Positions 30,367-38,842 of a stretch of 49,707 bases of DNA are shown here, in pieces. How positions within the stretch are numbered: the stretch's first letter is position 1; every line of letters begins with the position of its first letter. Source of the stretch: Xanthomonas hortorum pv. cynarae (GTDB taxonomy: Bacteria > Pseudomonadota > Gammaproteobacteria > Xanthomonadales > Xanthomonadaceae); contig NZ_MDFM01000002.1 in assembly GCF_002939985.1 (NCBI RefSeq), positions 228,018 to 277,724 on the forward strand, given 5' to 3'. The position numbers and the translations under genes were made by a program. Below the pieces are notes generated by a model, which made no database searches, had not been told where the DNA came from, and was given only the letters and a program-made list of their open reading frames with translations.

Positions 30367-31665
30367 TCAGCGTGCGTCGGCCGGCGGCAGGCGCAAGGCC
30401 GGCAACAAGGTGGCGGGATTGCCATCGTTGGGCGCGGCGGGAATTCCCAACAGCCGCGTCATCAGGGAGTACACATCGACATTATCGAAACCCGGCAAAG
30501 TCTTGCCCTGCGCGAGATCCGGGCCTTGCGCCAGGAACACCGCGCGCATCGACGGCAGCGCCGGATCGAAGCCGTGCGAGCCGCGCATCTGACCGGGCAC
30601 GCGCTTGGCCAGCTTGTCCGGAAACAGTGCGTCCCAGCCCTCGTGCATCTGGCACAAGATCGGCGGAATGCGCGGGTGCGTACCGTAGTGCCAACGTACG
30701 GGCAGCGCTGCCTTGCGCCAGCAGTCGTACTGCGCATGCGCACCGAGCAGGGTGGCTTCGGCGCGCGCCTGCTGCCCGGGCACGGGATCGAAGCTGATCA
30801 CTTGGCCCTCGGTGATTGCAGTGGCGATGGTGGGCAGCGCCAGGTCTTCCACGCTGAGCGTATGCCCGGGCGGCACCTCGGCCATGCCGTGGTCGGAGAC
30901 CACGATGATGTTGGTGCGGCTGCGCGTGCCGTCGCGCTGCATGCCGGCCAGCAGGCGGCCGATGGCGCCATCCACCGCGCGCACGCTGTCGGCGTACTCG
31001 CGCGACTCCGGGCCATGGTCATGGCCGGCTTCGTCCACGTGTTCGAAATACAGCGTGACCAGGCGATTGGTGGCAGCGCCTGATTCGTCCAGCCAGCCCA
31101 GCACCTCGTCCACGCGCGCGTCCAGACCGGTGCCTTCTTCGTAGTGGCGCCAGCGCGTGGGGCGCACACCTGCGATCGCCGCCTCGCTGCCGGGCCACGA
31201 CCAGGTCGCTGCATGCAGGCCGTTGTTTTCGGCACCCACCCAGATCGGTTCACCGCCCCACCAGCGCGCATCGCCCACGGCCTCGGGCTTGCTCAGCCAG
31301 AAGCTACCGAGCACCGGGTCACGCATGCTGTTGTGCACGATGCCGTGGTGGTCCGGGCGCAGGCCGGTGACCAGCGTGTAGTGATTGGGAAAGGTCAGCG
31401 ATGGATACGACGGCGTCATCCAGCGCGCACGCACGCCGTCGTGCGCGAGCTGCGACAGGTTGGGCGTGATGCCGCGATCGAGCATGTCGGCGCGCAGGCC
31501 GTCGATGGAAATCAGCAGCAAGGTGTGCGGCGTGTCGCTGGATGGCGCTTCTACCGATGCCGACTCGCTGGAGACGGCCGGTGGCGCGCTGCGCGGCAGA
31601 GTGCTGGTACAGGCCGTGAGCAGCGCAAACGCGGTGGCGGCGAACACAAAACGTCGATCGATCAT
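30367..31665 (-). CDS. Nucleotide pyrophosphatase/phosphodiesterase (NPP family)
   Basis: This 432-residue protein corresponds to the Xanthomonas NPP studied structurally as a phosphodiesterase of the alkaline phosphatase superfamily. The nucleophile Thr91 lies in SLTFPNHYTL, with metal ligands Asp55 (SIDGLRAD), HVDEAGHDHGP and VSDHGM, and Asn112 in IVHNSM; numbering is one higher than in the published enzyme (Thr90, Asp54, Asn111). The N-terminus is a lipoprotein signal with LLTAC and Cys19, so it is probably anchored in the periplasm. It hydrolyses nucleotide phosphodiesters such as dinucleotides or NTP analogues. No operon partners are visible. Confidence 0.93.
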   Translation of the reverse strand: MIDRRFVFAATAFALLTACTSTLPRSAPPAVSSESASVEAPSSDTPHTLLLISIDGLRADMLDRGITPNLSQLAHDGVRARWMTPSYPSLTFPNHYTLVTGLRPDHHGIVHNSMRDPVLGSFWLSKPEAVGDARWWGGEPIWVGAENNGLHAATWSWPGSEAAIAGVRPTRWRHYEEGTGLDARVDEVLGWLDESGAATNRLVTLYFEHVDEAGHDHGPESREYADSVRAVDGAIGRLLAGMQRDGTRSRTNIIVVSDHGMAEVPPGHTLSVEDLALPTIATAITEGQVISFDPVPGQQARAEATLLGAHAQYDCWRKAALPVRWHYGTHPRIPPILCQMHEGWDALFPDKLAKRVPGQMRGSHGFDPALPSMRAVFLAQGPDLAQGKTLPGFDNVDVYSLMTRLLGIPAAPNDGNPATLLPALRLPPADAR

Positions 31666-31701
31666 CGCGCCAGTTTACGGCGTGGCAATGACTTCGCGAA
31701 G

Positions 31702-32247
31702 TCAGCGCACCTTGGTTGCAGCGAGTTCGGCGAACAGATCGTCGGCAGGTGCGCTCTGGCGCGGCGACCAACCTTCCAGCTGCAACAACGCCTGCTTGGT
31801 CGGCAGGCCGCCGCCGAAGCCGGTCAACGCACCGTTGGCGCCGATCACGCGATGGCAGGGCAGCACGATCGGCAGCGGATTGCGGCCATTGGCGGCGCCG
31901 ACTGCGCGGCTGGCGGCCGGCCGTCCCACCGCATGCGCCAGCTGCGCATAGCTCCAGGTCTGCCCGAACGGAATCTGCGCCAGCGTGTGCCAGACCTGCA
32001 GCTGAAATGGCGTGCCGGCTGGTGCCAATGGCAGATCGAAACTGCGTCGCCCGCCGTACAGATAGTCGAGCAATTGCTCGCGTGCCTCGCGCACCAATGG
32101 TGCATCGGGATCGTGCAACCAACGCGCGCGGCCGAGCGCGTCGTAGCGATTCTGCGCGAACAGGATGTGGTGCACGCCGGCGTGATCGGCGGCCACGCTG
32201 AGTGCGCCGATCGGCGAGGGGAAGGTGTCGTAATACAACGTGCTCAT
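31702..32247 (-). CDS. ogt: Methylated-DNA--protein-cysteine methyltransferase
   Basis: This 181-residue suicide enzyme removes alkyl groups from O6-alkylguanine and O4-alkylthymine. The acceptor is Cys131 in the invariant PCHRVIG motif, preceded by the DNA-binding helix (FGQTWSYAQLAHAVGRPAASRAVG) whose Arg114 acts as finger. The start ATG at 32247 overlaps the stop codon of the Ada-AlkA gene by 4 nt (ATGA), so the two repair proteins are made from one transcript. It supplies the O6 methyltransferase activity missing from the fused upstream protein. Confidence 0.94.
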   Translation of the reverse strand: MSTLYYDTFPSPIGALSVAADHAGVHHILFAQNRYDALGRARWLHDPDAPLVREAREQLLDYLYGGRRSFDLPLAPAGTPFQLQVWHTLAQIPFGQTWSYAQLAHAVGRPAASRAVGAANGRNPLPIVLPCHRVIGANGALTGFGGGLPTKQALLQLEGWSPRQSAPADDLFAELAATKVR

Positions 32248-33707
32248 GAACGGGTGTCCTTGCGATCGACGGCGAGATGCCACAGGTGCAATACGGCGTA
32301 GGCGCGCCACGGCCGCCATGCCCGCGAGCGCGCTTCGGTGGCGCGTTCGCTCAGGCGCTCCGGCGTGCCGAGCACCTGTTGCAGGATCAGGTCGCCGGCC
32401 GGAAACGCATCCGGATGCGATAGCGCACGCATGGCGATGTACTGCGCGGTCCATGGCCCGATGCCGGGCAACGCCGTGCAGGCGGCGACGAACTCGGGCA
32501 GGCGCTGGCCGGCGCCGAAATGTAGCCGGCCTTGCGCGCATGCCGATGCCAGCGCACGTAGCGTGGCGGCACGTGCACGTGGCAGGCCGAGGTATTCCAG
32601 CGGCGCCTCGGCCAGCTGTTCCGGCGTGGGAAAGATGCGATCCAGGCCCGGCGGCATGTCGACATGATGGCCGCCATGGCGCTCGACCAGCCGCGCCGCC
32701 AGCGTCGCCGCACCGGCCACGCTGATCTGCTGGCCCAGTACCGCGCGCACCGCCACTTCAAAGCCATCCCAGCCGCCTGGCACACGCAGGCCGGGGCGGC
32801 GCGCGATCGCCTCGGCCAGCAGCGGCTCGGACGCCAGCGTGGCGTGCACCGCCTGCAGATCCGCATCCAGATCGAACAACCGGCGCACGCGTCGCACGAT
32901 CTGCGGAATCTGGCGCGGGTCGGTCGCACCGATGCGCAACAACAACTCCGCACGCTGCGGCGCCGCGCTGACGTCGATCAGCGTCGCGTTGCCGGGTGTG
33001 CCGATCACGCGTCGGTAGCCGCTGGCGTCGACCTGCTCGATGCCGGGAATCGCTCGCCGCTGCAAAAACGCCAGCATCGCCGGTAGATCCAGCGGCGGCC
33101 GATAGCCGAGTCGCAAGGTCAGCTCGCCACCCGGCACCTCGGCACGCTGCTTGCGCAACGCCGATGGCGGCATGCCGCAGCCATCCAGAAACGCCGTGTT
33201 GAAGCGGCGCAGGCTGTTGAAGCCGGCCGCCAGTGCGACCTCGGTGACCGGCAATGCGGTTTCGGTCAGCAGTTGCTTGGCCAGCAGCAGCCGGCGCGTG
33301 CCATGCACCTGGATCGGCGTGGCGCCGAGCTGCTGCACGAACTGCCGCTGCAACTGGCGCGCACTCAAGCCCACCGCATCGGCCAGCGTCTGCACCGGCT
33401 GCTCCTGCAGGGCGCCTTCGACAATCATCGCCAACGCACGCTGCACGCTTTCTTCGCCCAGATGCTGCTGCGCTTGCGGCGACAGTTCCGGCCGGCAGCG
33501 CAGGCATGGCCGGTAGCCGGCCGCACTGGCCGCTGCCGCAGTCGCGTAGTAACTGATATTGCCCGGCTTGGGCGGCGGCGCCGGACATACTGGCCGGCAG
33601 TAGATACCGGTGCTGCGCACGGCGGTGAAGAACAACCCATCGAAGCGTGCATCGCGCGCCAAGCGGGCGCGGTCGCATTGAATTCGGTCGGGCGTGGCGG
33701 TCTGCAT
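32244..33707 (-). CDS. alkA: Ada-AlkA fusion: adaptive-response regulator and 3-methyladenine DNA glycosylase
   Basis: This 487-residue protein combines three parts. Residues 1-80 are an Ada zinc domain with Cys37, Cys41, Cys68 and Cys71 (equivalent to Ada Cys38, 42, 69, 72), the first being the methylphosphotriester acceptor. Residues 85-185 are an AraC-type helix-turn-helix DNA-binding domain. From about 195 it is an AlkA-like glycosylase with the helix-hairpin-helix LPGIGPWTAQYIAM and catalytic Asp439 in FPAGD. It both senses alkylation and excises 3-methyladenine. It lacks Ada's C-terminal methyltransferase, which is encoded by the overlapping ogt gene. Likely autoregulated by methylation, from family knowledge. 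Confidence 0.93.
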   Translation of the reverse strand: MQTATPDRIQCDRARLARDARFDGLFFTAVRSTGIYCRPVCPAPPPKPGNISYYATAAAASAAGYRPCLRCRPELSPQAQQHLGEESVQRALAMIVEGALQEQPVQTLADAVGLSARQLQRQFVQQLGATPIQVHGTRRLLLAKQLLTETALPVTEVALAAGFNSLRRFNTAFLDGCGMPPSALRKQRAEVPGGELTLRLGYRPPLDLPAMLAFLQRRAIPGIEQVDASGYRRVIGTPGNATLIDVSAAPQRAELLLRIGATDPRQIPQIVRRVRRLFDLDADLQAVHATLASEPLLAEAIARRPGLRVPGGWDGFEVAVRAVLGQQISVAGAATLAARLVERHGGHHVDMPPGLDRIFPTPEQLAEAPLEYLGLPRARAATLRALASACAQGRLHFGAGQRLPEFVAACTALPGIGPWTAQYIAMRALSHPDAFPAGDLILQQVLGTPERLSERATEARSRAWRPWRAYAVLHLWHLAVDRKDTRS

Positions 33708-33854
33708 GGCGCCAGTCTATGCGCTCGCTCCGACCACGGCTGGCCGTTTTCGGACAGCACTGCGCAGGGTATGCGTGTTCATGGCAGGGTCAAACGGTTG
33801 GCCCATTCAGCCATAGACTGAGGGTGATCTCGGTCGCGGTCTGTGTCCTACCTC

Positions 33855-35042
33855 ATGCTGAAACTGCTCTGCCTCTCTCTTTGCTGCTTGCTGGCGCTGT
33901 CTGGTTGCGATCGCACCGGCACGTCGGCCGATGCCGCGGGTGCGCAGCAGAACGGCGCGGGGCAGGCCGGCGATGGCGACCATATGGTCTCGGTGGATAC
34001 GCCCGAGCCGGTGGCGCCGCCGCCGCGCCCGCGCGCGCAAACGGGCGAAGCGGGGTGGCCGCAGGCGGAACTGGAAGCCGGCCAGGCCTGGATCAGCTGC
34101 GCCACCGATTACAGCAGCGAAGCCGGCGATGGCACGCTGCTGCCGGCGCTGGATCGCGCCAGTGTGGAAGCGGCGCTGGCGCCGTGTCGCGACACCGGGC
34201 TGCTGCGGGTGCGTTACGCCGGCAAGATCAACGCCGGCTTCGCTGCGCTGGTGTGGCGGCTGGCAGCAGTGGCCGAGCAACTGCAGCTACCGCATCGCAT
34301 CCTGGATCTGGATTCCAGCGGCGGGCAGGTGGAAGCGGCGATCCGCGCCGGCGATACGATCGGCGAATCCAACTGGACCATCTGGGTGCGCGAAGGCTCG
34401 ATCTGCCACAGTGCCTGCGTGTTCGTGCTGGCTGCCGGCGACAACCGCCTGGTGGCCGGCAAGATCGGCATCCATCGCATGATGCGGATCAGTTCCAAGG
34501 CCACCTCCCGCGCGGAACTCAATCGCGAACTGCGCGAGGTCTACGGCAACGTCAAGGATTATCTGGAGCGCAACGGCGTGGCGGTGGCAGTGGCCGATCT
34601 GATGATGACCGTGCCCAACCGCAGCCTGCGCCTGCTGACGATGGACGAGCTGCGCGAGTACGGGCTGGATGGCACCAACGCGGTGCAGGACGATCTGGAG
34701 CGCATCCGCCAGATGCGCAAGTGCGGCGACGCCTTCGTGCGGCGCAAGGATGCGTTTCTGGTCGCCTTCGATCAGAAGTGCAAGGGCGAGGGCGCCGATC
34801 TGGAAGTGGTCAACGCCTGCGGCCTGGCCTTGAAGCAGCGCTTCGGTTTCCCGGATGCGGCCTGCCCGGAAGAAAGCCCGCTAGCCGAAACCGATGCCGC
34901 CGCCTTGCCTGCGACTTCCGATCCGGCGGAGGCGGCGGAGGCGGCTGCGGGCGACACCCAACTCGCCACGCCGGCACCGGCACCGTCCGCTGCCGAATCG
35001 GCCTCCGAGCCTGCGCCGGCCCCCGCTCACAGCGAAGGCTGA
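33855..35042 (+). CDS. Periplasmic ClpP-like lipoprotein (COG3904 type)
   Basis: This 395-residue protein has a lipoprotein signal (LLALSGC, lipidated Cys18) followed by a disordered Pro/Ala stretch. The core (about 80-330) follows the ClpP/crotonase fold: LDLDSSGGQVEAAI (151-163) and ICHSACVFVLAAG (183-195), where Ser186 would be the nucleophile, then KIGIHRMM. Related predicted periplasmic proteins are of unknown function. The C-terminal 60 residues are Ala/Pro/Glu-rich and probably unstructured. I took the ATG at 33855, which gives a clean signal peptide; a GTG at 33843 is possible. A small membrane-protein gene follows after 64 nt. Confidence 0.8.
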   Translation: MLKLLCLSLCCLLALSGCDRTGTSADAAGAQQNGAGQAGDGDHMVSVDTPEPVAPPPRPRAQTGEAGWPQAELEAGQAWISCATDYSSEAGDGTLLPALDRASVEAALAPCRDTGLLRVRYAGKINAGFAALVWRLAAVAEQLQLPHRILDLDSSGGQVEAAIRAGDTIGESNWTIWVREGSICHSACVFVLAAGDNRLVAGKIGIHRMMRISSKATSRAELNRELREVYGNVKDYLERNGVAVAVADLMMTVPNRSLRLLTMDELREYGLDGTNAVQDDLERIRQMRKCGDAFVRRKDAFLVAFDQKCKGEGADLEVVNACGLALKQRFGFPDAACPEESPLAETDAAALPATSDPAEAAEAAAGDTQLATPAPAPSAAESASEPAPAPAHSEG

Positions 35043-35106
35043 GCTTCACGCGCACCGCACCGTCCGCTGCCTATCGTCGCAGCAGACAACGGCGCCGGGG
35101 GGCAAC

Positions 35107-35355
35107 ATGATCGGGAAAACGAAAGGGGTGATGCTGGCGTACCTGCCATCGGCCCTGCTGGTGCTGGGCGGGTTCGGAATTGCCGAGCTCCTGCAGATGA
35201 TCGCCGCAGCCAAACAAGTGCAATGGCCGGCCACGCTGGCGGTCTGGCTGAGTCTGGTCGCGTTGATTGCAGCCACTGCGCGTGCGCTGTGGATCAGCTG
35301 GCGGCTATGGCGGCCGCGCAGCGTTGCAACGGTCCCGCCGAGCGGAGACGCCTGA
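35107..35355 (+). CDS. Small membrane protein (82 aa)
   Basis: Two hydrophobic segments (LAYLPSALLVLGGFGIAELL and LAVWLSLVALIAATARALW) suggest two transmembrane helices with a short basic C-terminal tail. A G-rich ribosome-binding site precedes the ATG at 35107. No family is recognised. It follows the ClpP-like lipoprotein gene in the same direction, so cotranscription is plausible. Confidence 0.65.
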   Translation: MIGKTKGVMLAYLPSALLVLGGFGIAELLQMIAAAKQVQWPATLAVWLSLVALIAATARALWISWRLWRPRSVATVPPSGDA

Positions 35356-35522
35356 CGCTGCCGGTCATGCAGTGAAACTTGTTGACGGCACGCCTGATGT
35401 CGATGCGCCATGGCGCTGCTCGCTCAACGTCATAGACGCAACACGCACTAGACTGCCGTTCCGGGCGCGCCCAGCGTGCGACGGTTCTCTCTCCATCGAT
35501 ACGCACAAAGGTCATCTACCCA

Positions 35523-36065
35523 ATGTTCCGTCCCCGTTTGCTTGCCGTGCTGGTGTTGGCTCCGTCGCTTGCCTTCGCACAACACCCTCAGACCGGCGCG
35601 CGCCCGGCCGCCGCACCGGTTGCTGGCGGAACAACGGCCGCCGGAACAACCGCAGGCACGCCTGCAGCCACTACCGCGCAGCAGGCGCAACTGGTCAAGC
35701 AGAACACCGAGATGACCCAGGCCGCATTGCGTGTGGCGCAGATGGTCGATACCAACCAGGTCGCACCGCTATGGGATGGCGCCTCCACGGTGGCCAAGAC
35801 GGCGGTCAAGCGCGATGTGTTCGTCAGCCAGATCGGCGCCGAGCGCGGGCGCCTGGGCGCGGTGGTCGGACGCGGGCAGGGCTCGGTGACACGGGTCAAG
35901 TACGGCCCCGGCGCGCAGGTGCCGGAAGGCTTGTACATCAATGTCAGCTTCCCGACCCGGTTTGCCAAGGCCCAGCAGCCGGTGCGCGAGCTGGTGTCGT
36001 TCCGGCTGGACGAGGACAAGACCTGGCGGCTTGCCGGCTACAGCCTGCGCGCGTCGATCAAGTGA
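35523..36065 (+). CDS. Secreted DUF4019-type protein
   Basis: This 180-residue protein has a signal peptide (MFRPRLLAVLVLAPSLAFA, cleavage after AFA or QHP) and an Ala/Thr/Gly-rich linker, then a DUF4019-like domain. Features of that domain are the Trp in APLWDGAS, RGRLGAVVGRGQGSV, EGLYINVSFPTRFAKAQQ and the closing WRLAGYSLR. The domain is found in exported proteins of unknown function in Xanthomonadaceae and related bacteria. It lies 25 nt before the MAPEG gene. Confidence 0.8.
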   Translation: MFRPRLLAVLVLAPSLAFAQHPQTGARPAAAPVAGGTTAAGTTAGTPAATTAQQAQLVKQNTEMTQAALRVAQMVDTNQVAPLWDGASTVAKTAVKRDVFVSQIGAERGRLGAVVGRGQGSVTRVKYGPGAQVPEGLYINVSFPTRFAKAQQPVRELVSFRLDEDKTWRLAGYSLRASIK

Positions 36066-36090
36066 TGCAGCGGCCAACCGGGGACTCTGA

Positions 36091-36492
36091 GTGGAACTGA
36101 CGATCGAACTAAAGATGCTGGGCTGGGCGATGGTGCTCGGCCTGGTGCAATTGCTGGCCGCCTCGGCCAGCATGACCGCCCAGCGCGGCAGCAAGTGGAA
36201 CGCCAGCGCGCGCGATGGCGAGACCAAGCCGTTGACCGGTGTTGCGGCGCGGCTGGACCGCGCCTTCCGCAACTATCAGGAAACCTTTCCGATCTTCGCT
36301 GCTGCCGTGCTGGCAGTGAGTGTTGCCGGACGCACCAACGCAGAGACCGCGCTCGCTGTGCAGCTGTATCTGTGGGCGCGCGTGGCCTATGTGCCGGTGT
36401 ATGCAGCAGGCATCCCTTATCTGCGTAGTGCGATCTGGGTGGTGTCGTTCTGGGGCATCGTCAAGTTGGTGCGGGCGTTGCTGGGCTGGTGA
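36091..36492 (+). CDS. MAPEG-family membrane protein
   Basis: This 133-residue protein has four hydrophobic segments and the MAPEG signature region AARLDRAFRNYQETFPIFAA, followed by LYLWARVAYVPVYAAGIPYL. MAPEG proteins include membrane glutathione transferases and their bacterial relatives, many of unknown substrate. The start codon is GTG at 36091. It may be cotranscribed with the DUF4019 gene just upstream. Confidence 0.88.
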   Translation: MELTIELKMLGWAMVLGLVQLLAASASMTAQRGSKWNASARDGETKPLTGVAARLDRAFRNYQETFPIFAAAVLAVSVAGRTNAETALAVQLYLWARVAYVPVYAAGIPYLRSAIWVVSFWGIVKLVRALLGW

Positions 36493-36668
36493 CGCGCCGT
36501 GTTCTGCGTTCGCGCAGACGGCTGACGCGTGGCTGACAGAACGTTGCGAGCAGTCGCCTCGCCGCGAGATAGGCCTGGCTGACTGTTCGTGTGCTGCTTG
36601 ATTCTGATCAAGGCCAGCCGACACCACTGCCGTTAAACTTAAGCGCATCGGTGGTGGCGGAGCACAGC

Positions 36669-37847
36669 ATGCAATCGGTGGATATCGCGGTCATTGGCGC
36701 GGGGCCGGTCGGCCTGAGTTTTGCGCGGTCGTTGGCCGGCAGTGGTCTGTCGGTGGTGTTAGTCGATCAGCAAACCCGCGCGCAACTCGCCGATCCTGCC
36801 TTCGACGGACGCGAGATCGCGTTAACCCACGCCTCGCGTGCGCTGCTGGAACAACTGGGGATCTGGCAGCAGTTTCCCGGCGACGCGATTTCGCCGCTGC
36901 GCGATGCACGCGTCATGGATGGGCATTCGCAGTTCGCATTGACCTTTGCGGCCTCCGCACGCAGCGCTGGCGATCTGGGTTGGCTGGTGCCGAATCATCT
37001 GATCCGTCGCGCCGCCTGGCAGGCCGTGCAGGCACAACCTGCGCTGCAGATCCGTTGCGATTGCACGCTGCAGGCCGTGCAGCAATGTGGCGACCGCGTG
37101 GTGCTGCAGTTATCCGATGGGGAAACGCTATCGGCGCGCCTGTTGGTGGCGGCCGACAGTCGATTTTCCAGCACCCGGCGCCTGCTTGGTATCGGCGCGC
37201 AGCTGCGCGATTTCGGCAAGAGCATGCTGGTGTGCCGCATGCGGCATGCGCTGCCGCATCGGCAGGCGGCATGGGAGTGGTTCGGCTATGGCAAGACGCT
37301 TGCGCTACTGCCGCTGCAGGGCAATCGCGCCGGCGCAGTGCTGACGCTGCCGCCGCGCCAGACAGAGGCCTTGCTGGCGATGAACGCGGCGGACTTCAGC
37401 GCGGCGGTGACCGAGGCATTCGAACATCGGCTTGGCCCGATGCAGCAGGACGGCAGCCGGCATGCGTATCCGTTGGTGGCGGCGTATGCGCAGCGTTTCG
37501 TGGCTGAGCGTGCCGCACTGATCGGCGATGCGGCAGTGGGCATGCACCCGGTCACCGCGCACGGTTTCAATTTCGGATTGCAGGGCCAGGCACGCTTGGC
37601 CGAGCGGGTGCGTGCTGCCGCAATTGCCGGGCGCGATATCGGCGCTGCGTCGCTGTTGCACGGCTACGAACGCGCGCATCGGCTGGCAACGCGGCCGCTG
37701 TACGAAGCGACCAATGCACTGGCCGCGCTGTATACCGACGATCGTGCGCCGGCACGCGTGCTGCGGCATGGCGCCTTGCGTGCAGCGCATGCGGTGGCAC
37801 CGTTCAAACAGGCGATTGCGGCGCATCTGACGCAGCGGAGCGTTTGA
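36669..37847 (+). CDS. ubiM: FAD-dependent ubiquinone-biosynthesis hydroxylase, UbiM type
   Basis: This 392-residue flavoprotein monooxygenase belongs to the UbiH/UbiF/UbiI/Coq6 family. The N-terminal FAD motif is IAVIGAGPVGLSFA (about residues 6-19) and the second is LIGDAAVGMHPVTAHGFNFG (about 281-300). Segments DGREIALTH and ARDIGAASLLHGYE-like wording match what I recall of Neisseria UbiM, a hydroxylase with relaxed position choice on the ubiquinone ring. It would act at the membrane in aerobic ubiquinone synthesis. No other ubi gene is nearby. UbiH or a less specific relative is the alternative. The 280 nt that follow hold no gene. Confidence 0.8.
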   Translation: MQSVDIAVIGAGPVGLSFARSLAGSGLSVVLVDQQTRAQLADPAFDGREIALTHASRALLEQLGIWQQFPGDAISPLRDARVMDGHSQFALTFAASARSAGDLGWLVPNHLIRRAAWQAVQAQPALQIRCDCTLQAVQQCGDRVVLQLSDGETLSARLLVAADSRFSSTRRLLGIGAQLRDFGKSMLVCRMRHALPHRQAAWEWFGYGKTLALLPLQGNRAGAVLTLPPRQTEALLAMNAADFSAAVTEAFEHRLGPMQQDGSRHAYPLVAAYAQRFVAERAALIGDAAVGMHPVTAHGFNFGLQGQARLAERVRAAAIAGRDIGAASLLHGYERAHRLATRPLYEATNALAALYTDDRAPARVLRHGALRAAHAVAPFKQAIAAHLTQRSV

Positions 37848-38060
37848 TGCGTTGAAGTGATCGCGGTGGAAGCAGAGCCTGCCGCGCCACGTTGGTGCAT
37901 CGCTGGGCGAGGTTGTTTTGCGATGGCTCTCAATGCGTGATCGGACAGTGGTGTCAGGCGATCATCAGGCTGTCGCTATGTAGGCGTCACGCATTACGCA
38001 AGGGGGGGCACCGCGCTGCGAGATTGCGTTGCAAGGGTTCGCAATTCGTGAGCGGACACC

Positions 38061-38076
38061 ATGATCGGCCGATCAT
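38061..38076. repeat. Perfect 16-bp palindrome in an intergenic region
   Basis: ATGATCGGCCGATCAT is a perfect palindrome located in the convergent gap between ubiM and the 106-residue hypothetical gene. It could be a protein-binding site or chance; there is no promoter or gene start beside it. Confidence 0.35.
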
Positions 38077-38127
38077 TCGGGGTTGCCCGTGATGCACTCA
38101 TGCTCACTGTCGCCAAACAGACTGCAA

Positions 38128-38448
38128 TCAGGCAGCTGCGCCCACCCGCGCAAGAATCGCATCGATCGCCGTCCGCGCATCGCCACTGCGCAAGGCTTCT
38201 TCCAGCAGGGGAATCACCCAGGCGCAGCCGGCTTTGGTCACATCTGCGCGCCAGCCGCCAGGCCAGCCTTCCAGCTCGTGCAAGGCCAGCATGCTGCAAC
38301 CGCCACGCTCGGCGTGGCCACCACGAATCGACTGCTCGAACCAGAACGGCGTCGCCGAATCGGCATCGATCGAAAAAATATAGACATCGTGGTCCGGATC
38401 TTCTGCCGAGGGCGCGATATTGCGCCAGCTGACCTGCACCACCTTCAT
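38128..38448 (-). CDS. Hypothetical protein (106 aa)
   Basis: This soluble protein has no visible signal or membrane segment. Pattern VQVSWRNIAPSAEDPDHDVY, then WFEQSIRGGHAERGGCSMLA suggests a compact alpha/beta fold, but I recognise no family. Its ATG overlaps the stop codon of the upstream S4-domain gene by 4 nt, so they are translationally coupled and probably act in related processes. Confidence 0.7.
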   Translation of the reverse strand: MKVVQVSWRNIAPSAEDPDHDVYIFSIDADSATPFWFEQSIRGGHAERGGCSMLALHELEGWPGGWRADVTKAGCAWVIPLLEEALRSGDARTAIDAILARVGAAA

Positions 38449-38687
38449 TCTGCCGACTCCGCATCCGGGTCCAACGCCAGCACGCGGATTTCCACATCGT
38501 CCAATTGCACCAGCTGGCCGGGGCGGATCTTGGCGGTCTTGCGCAGTTCCTGCACGCCATCGACGCTGACCGCACCACTGGCAACGATCGCCTTGCCCTG
38601 GCCACCGCTGTCGGCAATGCCGGCCAGCTTGAGCAGCTGGTTGAGCTCGATGTACTCGCCGTCCAGGTCGAATTCCAGGAATTGCAT
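38445..38687 (-). CDS. S4-domain RNA-binding protein (YbcJ-like)
   Basis: This 80-residue protein is essentially a single S4 RNA-binding domain: EYIELNQLLKLAGIADSGGQ, then GAVSVDGVQELRKTAKIRPG and VEIRVLALD. It resembles YbcJ/YaaA-like small proteins implicated in RNA binding or ribosome-related work. The start ATG at 38687 follows from length and family pattern. It overlaps the following hypothetical gene by 4 nt. The 155 nt upstream separate it from the sigma-factor pair. Confidence 0.88.
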   Translation of the reverse strand: MQFLEFDLDGEYIELNQLLKLAGIADSGGQGKAIVASGAVSVDGVQELRKTAKIRPGQLVQLDDVEIRVLALDPDAESAE

Positions 38688-38842
38688 GGTGCGCTCGCTA
38701 ACAGGAAGACCGCGATTATCCGCCTGTCGCAGGCGACAACACCACTGCGCCAAGGTGAAAGGCTGCAGCTGGATCGATACGTCACCACGCAAGCGCTTTG
38801 GCAGCATCCAATGCGCTGCGGTTCGCGTGTGGCGCCGGTGGG

